A DNA stretch of 64,000 bases from assembly GCA_947503925.1 (NCBI GenBank), contig CANNFQ010000013.1, positions 62,001-126,000 of the forward strand. Reading direction: 5' to 3'. The DNA comes from an uncultured Paracoccaceae bacterium (GTDB lineage Bacteria; Pseudomonadota; Alphaproteobacteria; Rhodobacterales; Rhodobacteraceae). Numbering within the stretch: position 1 is the stretch's first letter; the number at the start of each line of letters is the position of its first letter. Shown here piece by piece: positions 59,996-64,000 of this stretch. The position numbers were made by a program, and so were the translations under genes. A model generated the notes under the pieces. The model had not been told where the DNA came from. It was given only the letters and a program-made list of their open reading frames with translations, and made no database searches.

Positions 59996-60211
59996 ATGGC
60001 ATTTATTACAGACATCCGCACCAGCGGCACAACATGGGGCGCACGTTTTGCAGAACTGCGTGCGCAATGGGCTGATAACGCAGCCAAGCGCAAAGTATAC
60101 CGCACAACATTGGCAGAGCTGGAAAGCCTGTCAAACCGCGACCTGGCTGATCTGGGTATCAGCCGTTCGATGATCCAGAGCCTGGCCTTTGAGGCGGCAT
60201 ACGGCAAGTAA
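59996..60211 (+). CDS. DUF1127 protein heading an sRNA array (CcaF1-like)
   Basis: The 71-residue product, MAFITDIRTSGTTWGARFAE at its start and LESLSNRDLADLGISRSMIQ near its end, is a typical DUF1127 protein. In R. sphaeroides the DUF1127 protein RSP_6037 (CcaF1) sits directly upstream of the CcsR sRNAs and binds RNA. The same order occurs here: seven hairpins with CCUCCUCCC-type loops follow the stop within ten bases. The ATG at 59996 follows a GAGAG site; ATG 59981 is also in frame. The gene is expected to respond to oxidative, membrane or heat stress, by analogy. Confidence 0.9.
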   Translation: MAFITDIRTSGTTWGARFAELRAQWADNAAKRKVYRTTLAELESLSNRDLADLGISRSMIQSLAFEAAYGK

Positions 60212-60220
60212 TTCAAGGAT

Positions 60221-60254
60221 CGGATCGGCTGCCTCCTCCCTTTAGGCCGGTCTG
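60221..60254 (+). ncRNA. CcsR/cuckoo-type hairpin 1
   Basis: Stem of about 10 bp with several G-U pairs (60221-60230 with 60245-60254). The loop contains CCTCCTCCC (60232-60240) plus TTTAG. A variant loop flank compared with hairpins 3, 4, 5 and 7. Confidence 0.75.
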
Positions 60255-60257
60255 AAT

Positions 60258-60294
60258 GACCCCGCGCTCTCTCCTCCTCCCTGAGCAAGGGGTC
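60258..60294 (+). ncRNA. CcsR/cuckoo-type hairpin 2
   Basis: Outer 6-bp stem GACCCC/GGGGTC (60258-60263 and 60289-60294) and inner GCTC/GAGC. Loop contains CCTCCTCCC at 60273-60281. Confidence 0.8.
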
Positions 60295-60300
60295 GCCAAT

Positions 60301-60340
60301 AAGGTGGCGGCGTCCACCTCCTCCCGGATGCCGCCACTTT
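60301..60340 (+). ncRNA. CcsR/cuckoo-type hairpin 3
   Basis: A 15-bp stem (60301-60315 with 60326-60340, two G-U pairs) encloses exactly the 10-base loop ACCTCCTCCC (60316-60325). This is the most regular internal member. Confidence 0.9.
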
Positions 60341-60350
60341 GATACCAGTT

Positions 60351-60385
60351 TCGGGACCGCCCACCTCCTCCCGGGTTGGAACCGA
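60351..60385 (+). ncRNA. CcsR/cuckoo-type hairpin 4
   Basis: Outer TCGG/CCGA and inner CCC/GGG plus CCG/TGG pairings, with an internal mismatch, enclose the loop ACCTCCTCCC (60363-60372). Weaker stem than its neighbours. Confidence 0.7.
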
Positions 60386-60391
60386 TGACAC

Positions 60392-60429
60392 CGCTGATGG
60401 CGCTCACCTCCTCCCGAGCAAGATCAGCG
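60392..60429 (+). ncRNA. CcsR/cuckoo-type hairpin 5
   Basis: Outer 7-bp stem CGCTGAT/ATCAGCG (60392-60398 and 60423-60429) and inner GCTC/GAGC enclose the loop ACCTCCTCCC (60406-60415). Confidence 0.85.
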
Positions 60430-60434
60430 AGGAC

Positions 60435-60468
60435 GCGCCTTTGCTCTCTCCTCCCTTTGAGCGGGCGC
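60435..60468 (+). ncRNA. CcsR/cuckoo-type hairpin 6
   Basis: Outer GCGCC/GGCGC (60435-60439 and 60464-60468) and inner GCTC/GAGC enclose TCTCCTCCCTTT. The motif lacks its first C (CTCCTCCC, 60448-60455), the only incomplete copy. Confidence 0.75.
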
Positions 60469-60480
60469 TGATAAATAAAG

Positions 60481-60526
60481 ACGGCGATGCCCACCTCCTC
60501 CCGGGCATCGTCGTTTTTTTGTTTTT
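60481..60526 (+). terminator. CcsR/cuckoo-type hairpin 7 and array terminator
   Basis: A 12-bp stem (60481-60492 with 60503-60514, one G-U pair) closes the loop ACCTCCTCCC (60493-60502) and runs straight into TTTTTTTGTTTTT. It serves as both the last regulatory hairpin and the rho-independent terminator of the locus. Confidence 0.92.
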
Positions 60527-60608
60527 GGATTGTGTATTCGCCGGATGGTGGCCGCTTGCCTGTATCGGGCAAAGGTGGCTAGGTTACCGCGAACGGGCGG
60601 AGTGGATG

Positions 60609-61493
60609 ATGCGGGTAGTTTTTACGGGCGGCAGTGGCAAAGCAGGCAAATGGGCGATCCGCCATTTGCAAGAGCAGGGCCACAGGGTGTTGAACCTGGA
60701 TCGCGTCCCATCGGGTCTTGATTGTTCGGAATTGCTGATTGATTTGTGTGATGCGGGGCAGGTTATCGGGGCGATGTCCCAGTTTACCGATTTTTCCGAA
60801 TTGGATGAGGGTGCGGGCGTGCCCCGCTATGATTCCGTTGTCCATTTTGCCGCCGTGCCACGGGTGATGATCGGCACCGACGGGGAGTGTTTTCGCCAGA
60901 ATACCCTGAGTACCTATAATGTGATCGAGGCTGCGGTGAAGTTGGGTATTCCCAAGGTGATTTTCGCCAGTTCAGAGACAACTTACGGCGTCTGTTTTGC
61001 CGATGGTGAGGTGAAGCCCGACTATGTGCCCGTCGATGAGGATCATCCGACTGTTCCTCATGACAGCTATGCCATGTCCAAGGTTTGTAACGAGGCGACT
61101 GCCCGGTCATTTCAGGCCCGTACCGGGGCGGATATTTACGGGTTGCGCATCAATAATGTGATTGAGCCGGATGAATATGCCCTGCATTTCCCGGCTTTTA
61201 TGGTGGATCCCGCCCTGCGTCGTCGCAATATCTTTGCCTATATCGATGCCCGTGATCTGGGCCATATGGTGAATTGTTGTCTGCGCACCGATGGGCTGGG
61301 CTATCAGGTCTTTAACGTATCCAATGACGATATGTCGGTTGGCATCACGTCGGATGTTGTCGCGGACCGGTTTTACCAAGGCGTTGAGATGCGTCGCCAG
61401 ATGCGCCCGGACGAGACGTTTTATGCCAATGACAAGGCCAAGCGGATGGTTGGTTTTTCCCCGCAGCATTCCTGGCGGGATGTATTGGGATGA
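60609..61493 (+). CDS. NAD-dependent epimerase/dehydratase (extended SDR)
   Basis: From ATG 60609 (GGAG 7 bases upstream; ATG 60606 also possible) the product has 294 residues. It begins with the NAD fold VVFTGGSGKAGKWAIRHL, has VVHFAAVPRVM (~residues 77-87), the SDR serine VIFASSETTYGV, and the catalytic Tyr/Lys in HDSYAMSKVCNEATA (Y-x(3)-K, ~residue 157). It likely acts on a sugar nucleotide or similar ketone/alcohol. It overlaps the following oxygenase gene by 4 bases. The open frame back to 60339 runs through the sRNA array and is not protein-coding. Confidence 0.85.
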   Translation: MRVVFTGGSGKAGKWAIRHLQEQGHRVLNLDRVPSGLDCSELLIDLCDAGQVIGAMSQFTDFSELDEGAGVPRYDSVVHFAAVPRVMIGTDGECFRQNTLSTYNVIEAAVKLGIPKVIFASSETTYGVCFADGEVKPDYVPVDEDHPTVPHDSYAMSKVCNEATARSFQARTGADIYGLRINNVIEPDEYALHFPAFMVDPALRRRNIFAYIDARDLGHMVNCCLRTDGLGYQVFNVSNDDMSVGITSDVVADRFYQGVEMRRQMRPDETFYANDKAKRMVGFSPQHSWRDVLG

Positions 61494-62425
61494 GCTTTCC
61501 GGTTTTTGATCTGGCGGCGTTTGAGGCCGCGCGTCAAGACGCACGCCACGACCTGGCATCTGTTTTGGACCGCCATTGCCGTGACACCGGGTTTCTTGTG
61601 TTGCAGGGCCACGGGGTGGATCAGCAGATTATTGATGATGTCTGGGCGGCGGCGGCGGGTTTTTTTGCCCTGACACCTGAAGAAAAGCAGCGTCTGACCC
61701 CACCATATCAGGGCTATCCATATGGTTATCTGGGCCCGGATGCCGAAGCGTTGGCCCGGTCGAAAGGTGAAGACACGCCGCCTGATCTGAAGGAGAGTTT
61801 CAATGGTGGCCCCCTGTCGGTGCCTGCCGATGCTGGTGCGGATGCGCTGGCCTTTTGCTATCAGCCGACATTATGGCCGGATTTGCCCGGGTTTCGGATG
61901 GCCTGGGAGGCCTATTATGCCGAGATGGAGGATTTGGCCGCCCGTGTGATGCGCGCGTTTGCCGCTGCGTTGGCATTGCCGGAGGGTTATTTTGATCCTT
62001 TTATCGCCCATCCAATTTCGGCGCTGCGCGCATTGCATTACCCGACGACCACTGATGCCCCGTTGGACAAACAGCAACGTGCAGGCGCGCATACCGATTA
62101 TGGATCGTTGACGATCCTGTTGCCGCAGCCCGGCAGCCAGGGGTTGCAGGTGCGACAGGGCGCGGATTGGATGGATGTGCCTGCCCCGGAAGGCGCCTTT
62201 GTGATCAATATCGGTGATCTGATGGCCCGTTGGACCGCAGATCGTTGGGTCAGCACATTGCACCGTGTGGCTGCCCGCCCCGGTCAGCCCGCGCGCCAAT
62301 CGCTCGCCTTTTTTCATCAACCCGATTGGGATGCACAGATTGTGCCGCTGGATGGATCGGATGCCTATCCGCCGGTGCGGTCCGGCCCCTATCTGATGGA
62401 GAAGTTCAAGGCGACCGGTGTTTGA
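61490..62425 (+). CDS. 2-Oxoglutarate/Fe(II) oxygenase, isopenicillin-N-synthase type
   Basis: The 311-residue product has the plant-like 2OG oxygenase layout: DTGFLVLQGHGVDQQIIDDV (N-terminal DIOX_N strand), then H201 and D203 in AGAHTDYGSLTILLPQPGSQ, the second ligand His ~258 in STLHRVAARPGQPARQSLAF and the Arg-x-Ser that binds the co-substrate. It oxidises an unknown small molecule using iron and oxoglutarate. It overlaps the SDR gene upstream (ATGA). Confidence 0.88.
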   Translation: MSFPVFDLAAFEAARQDARHDLASVLDRHCRDTGFLVLQGHGVDQQIIDDVWAAAAGFFALTPEEKQRLTPPYQGYPYGYLGPDAEALARSKGEDTPPDLKESFNGGPLSVPADAGADALAFCYQPTLWPDLPGFRMAWEAYYAEMEDLAARVMRAFAAALALPEGYFDPFIAHPISALRALHYPTTTDAPLDKQQRAGAHTDYGSLTILLPQPGSQGLQVRQGADWMDVPAPEGAFVINIGDLMARWTADRWVSTLHRVAARPGQPARQSLAFFHQPDWDAQIVPLDGSDAYPPVRSGPYLMEKFKATGV

Positions 62426-62433
62426 CCCGCACC

Positions 62434-62838
62434 ATGTCTGACGCCCCGCCGATTGCTGTGATGGATGCCACTTGTGCCTTGTGCAGTTGGGGTGCCCGGT
62501 TCATTCACCGCATCGATAAATCCGGTCAGATCCGTATCGCCCCGATCCAGTTTGAAACCGGTGCAAACCTGATGCGGCAGAACGGGTTGGATGCGTTGGA
62601 CCCTGATAGCTGGATTTTCATTGAGGATGGTTGCGTTTGGTGTGATTTCGATGCTTTGATCCGGGTAGGTCAACGATCCGGTGGCTGGGGCCGCCTATGC
62701 CTCGTCCTGCGGGTGATCCCCCGCCCGATCCGCGATTGGCTTTACGCCCGGATTGCCCGCAATCGTTATGCGTTGTTTGGCCGTGGCGATATGTGTGCGT
62801 TGCCTGATCCCGATTTTCGCGCCCGGCTATTGCAATGA
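62434..62838 (+). CDS. DCC family thiol-disulfide oxidoreductase-like protein (DUF393)
   Basis: From ATG 62434 the product has 134 residues. It carries the redox motif DATCALCSWGARFIHRID (C-x2-C, usually DxDCxLC), followed by IRIAPIQFE, a WCDFDALIRV strand and the C-terminal RNRYALFGRGDMCALP. DCC proteins have a thioredoxin-like fold. Here the first family residue pair is altered to DATC, which keeps both cysteines. It stands 8 bases after the oxygenase gene and overlaps the next by 4 bases. Confidence 0.85.
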   Translation: MSDAPPIAVMDATCALCSWGARFIHRIDKSGQIRIAPIQFETGANLMRQNGLDALDPDSWIFIEDGCVWCDFDALIRVGQRSGGWGRLCLVLRVIPRPIRDWLYARIARNRYALFGRGDMCALPDPDFRARLLQ

Positions 62839-64000
62839 AGGTGGTTGTGCTGGGCGGTTATGGTATGTTTGGTGCCCGGCTGGTCCGTTTGCTGGTCCGT
62901 GATGCCCATGATGTGGTGGTGGTCGGGCGTAATTCACAAAAGGCCGCAGATTTGGCGGATGCTGTGGGCGCGCAAGCTGCGACCATTGATCGGATGGGTG
63001 ATCTGAGTGCCCTTTGGTCGCTGACCCCGGATGCAGTGGTTGATGCGGCAGGTCCGTTTCATGCCTATGGCGATGATCCTTATGCTTTGCCCCGCGCCTG
63101 TATTCACCGCCGGGTGCATTATCTTGATCTGGCTGATGATCCTGCATTTTGTGCGGGCATTGCAACATTGGATAGGCAGGCGCGCGCGGCTGGCGTTTTT
63201 GCGCTGTCAGGTGTGTCGAGCGTGCCAGCCTTGTCATCGGCTGTTATTGCTGCATTGGCCGATGGTGCGACAGAGATCGACATGATCAGCAGCGCCATCC
63301 TACCCGGCAATCGCGCCCCGCGTGGGGAGGCGGTGACGCGGAGTATTCTGCATCAATGTGGGCAGGGTTTTGACGTGTCGATTGATGGTGCTCGCATTCC
63401 GGTGCGCAGTTGGTCGCGCCCAGCGCGGTTTGATCTGGGGCAGGGCATAATCCGCAAAGGATGGATGATTGCTGTGCCGGACCAACGCCTGTTTCCGGTG
63501 GCATTCAATGCGCGCACGGTGCTGTTTCGGGCCGGGATGGAGTTGGGCGTAATGAACTGGTCGCTTGCCGTGTTATCTTGGTTACGTGGCCAGTTTAGGT
63601 TTGCGATCGGTGACAGGTTTATCCGGCTGATCTTGTGGCTGGCGCGAGGCCTTGGGCCATTTGGCACGGATCAAGGGGGCATGTCGGTCGAGGTGATTGC
63701 CCGCTTCCCCGATGGCTGGCGGCGCTGCCTGTGGCGCATGGTCGTCAAAGCGGGCGAGGGTCCGTTCATACCAGCGGTTGCCGTGCGCACAATTTTACGT
63801 GATCTGGGGGGCATCGCACCCGGTGCAGGGCCTGCGATTGGGGTGATATCGTTGCAGCAGGCAGAGGCCGCGATGAGCGATCTGGCGGTGACGACTGACC
63901 AGAGTTCGGCACATGTTGTACCACTGTTTCAACGCCAGTTGGGGGCTGATTTTGATCTGTTGCCTGCCCCGGTTCAGGCGGCCCATCAGGTTTACGGCCC
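62835..64000 (+). CDS. Saccharopine-dehydrogenase-like protein, probably with DUF4166 (cut by window edge)
   Basis: The first 388 codons are present; the gene continues past the window. It starts with a NAD(P) fold VVVLGGYGMFGARLVRLLV, then VVDAAGPFHAYGDD and HYLDLADDPAF, VFALSGVSSVPALSSAVIAA, as in the saccharopine dehydrogenase NADP-binding family. Near the edge, VPLFQRQLGADFDLLPAPVQAAHQVYG matches (in the part up to 20 residues, LFQRQLGADFDLLPAPV) the opening of the DUF4166 domain, so the product is probably the known two-domain fusion. Its start overlaps the DCC stop (ATGA), so SDR, oxygenase, DCC and this gene form one operon. Confidence 0.8.
   Translation, partial: MKVVVLGGYGMFGARLVRLLVRDAHDVVVVGRNSQKAADLADAVGAQAATIDRMGDLSALWSLTPDAVVDAAGPFHAYGDDPYALPRACIHRRVHYLDLADDPAFCAGIATLDRQARAAGVFALSGVSSVPALSSAVIAALADGATEIDMISSAILPGNRAPRGEAVTRSILHQCGQGFDVSIDGARIPVRSWSRPARFDLGQGIIRKGWMIAVPDQRLFPVAFNARTVLFRAGMELGVMNWSLAVLSWLRGQFRFAIGDRFIRLILWLARGLGPFGTDQGGMSVEVIARFPDGWRRCLWRMVVKAGEGPFIPAVAVRTILRDLGGIAPGAGPAIGVISLQQAEAAMSDLAVTTDQSSAHVVPLFQRQLGADFDLLPAPVQAAHQVYG

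Larger units (their letters stand above)
60212..60530 (+). ncRNA. Array of seven CcsR/cuckoo-type small RNA hairpins
   Basis: Seven stem-loops follow in a row, spaced 41-47 bases apart, each with a CCTCCTCCC-like loop (motif starts at 60232, 60273, 60317, 60364, 60407, 60448 and 60494). Stems differ in sequence but keep pairing, so each is an independent hairpin rather than a direct repeat. The motif is complementary to GGGAGGAGG, i.e. it can mask ribosome sites or pair with G-rich targets. Arrangement behind a DUF1127 gene matches the R. sphaeroides CcsR locus (four sRNAs). The last hairpin carries the terminator. Confidence 0.9.

Noticed and set aside
60212..60530. CRISPR-like array with ~44-base period
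   Set aside because: The shared core is only 9-10 bases and sits in the loop of hairpins whose stems differ but pair. There are no full-length repeats and no cas genes. It fits the CcsR/cuckoo sRNA type instead.

Overview
The window looks like chromosomal DNA of a marine alphaproteobacterium of the Roseobacter group (Rhodobacteraceae). The base composition is GC-rich. Class I lysyl-tRNA synthetase, several DUF1127-type small proteins, a cbb3 oxidase cluster, many 4-base ATGA gene overlaps and a CcsR/cuckoo-type small-RNA locus of the kind known from Rhodobacter sphaeroides all fit that group. I assign no genus. I saw no tRNA or rRNA gene, no CRISPR array and no complete prophage.

Layout. 0-3 kb: thiamine salvage operon thiM-thiE-thiD (minus strand) behind a TPP riboswitch, then a MATE efflux gene. 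3.4-8.7 kb: a dimethylglycine/sarcosine dehydrogenase-like flavoenzyme and a small DUF6958-like gene separated by a perfect 26-base palindrome, then acetyltransferase, amine oxidoreductase and hypothetical genes. 8.7-15.6 kb: a partly decayed amino-acid/amine catabolic patch. Intact M20 deacylase, LysR regulator, RidA-DUF1028 pair and flavin monooxygenase sit beside remnants of a trimethylamine-dehydrogenase-like gene, an aldehyde dehydrogenase and, less certainly, a TauD-type dioxygenase. 15.6-35 kb: mostly housekeeping and envelope genes (Cys-rich protein pair, aldo/keto reductase, nadD, dacB, lysK, a PstS-OmpA fusion, a beta-helix protein, a histone-H1/phasin-like protein, acs, a metallophosphoesterase). 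35.7-44 kb: a lone tyrosine recombinase, then LysR, threonine aldolase, a polar amino acid ABC transporter, proC and a second M20 deacylase, which read as one amino-acid uptake and catabolism unit. 44-46.5 kb: two catalase-related peroxidases (one exported) facing an OhrR-like MarR regulator across two matching operators. 46.5-55 kb: an NsrR-like regulator and membrane protein facing a truncated hemoglobin, DUF2189, DUF1971 and ccoNOQP-ccoI-ccoS, i.e. a micro-oxic/nitric-oxide-linked cbb3 oxidase cluster, abutted by a truncated IS110-type transposase. 56-64 kb: an NTF2-flavin monooxygenase fusion, an acetyltransferase, Mrp, a DUF1127 gene followed by seven CCUCCUCCC-type hairpins, and a tightly coupled operon of SDR, 2-oxoglutarate oxygenase, DCC thiol protein and a saccharopine-dehydrogenase-like gene cut by the window end.

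The most striking element is the DUF1127 gene with seven consecutive hairpins at 60.2-60.5 kb, each exposing an anti-Shine-Dalgarno motif. The CcsR/cuckoo family is known, but seven in a row is more than the four sRNAs described in R. sphaeroides. Two families of short structured intergenic repeats (A near 8.7 and 35.1 kb; B near 15.6 and 32.8 kb) and several structured control regions are also worth a look. All product names rest on reading motifs by eye; no database search was run.
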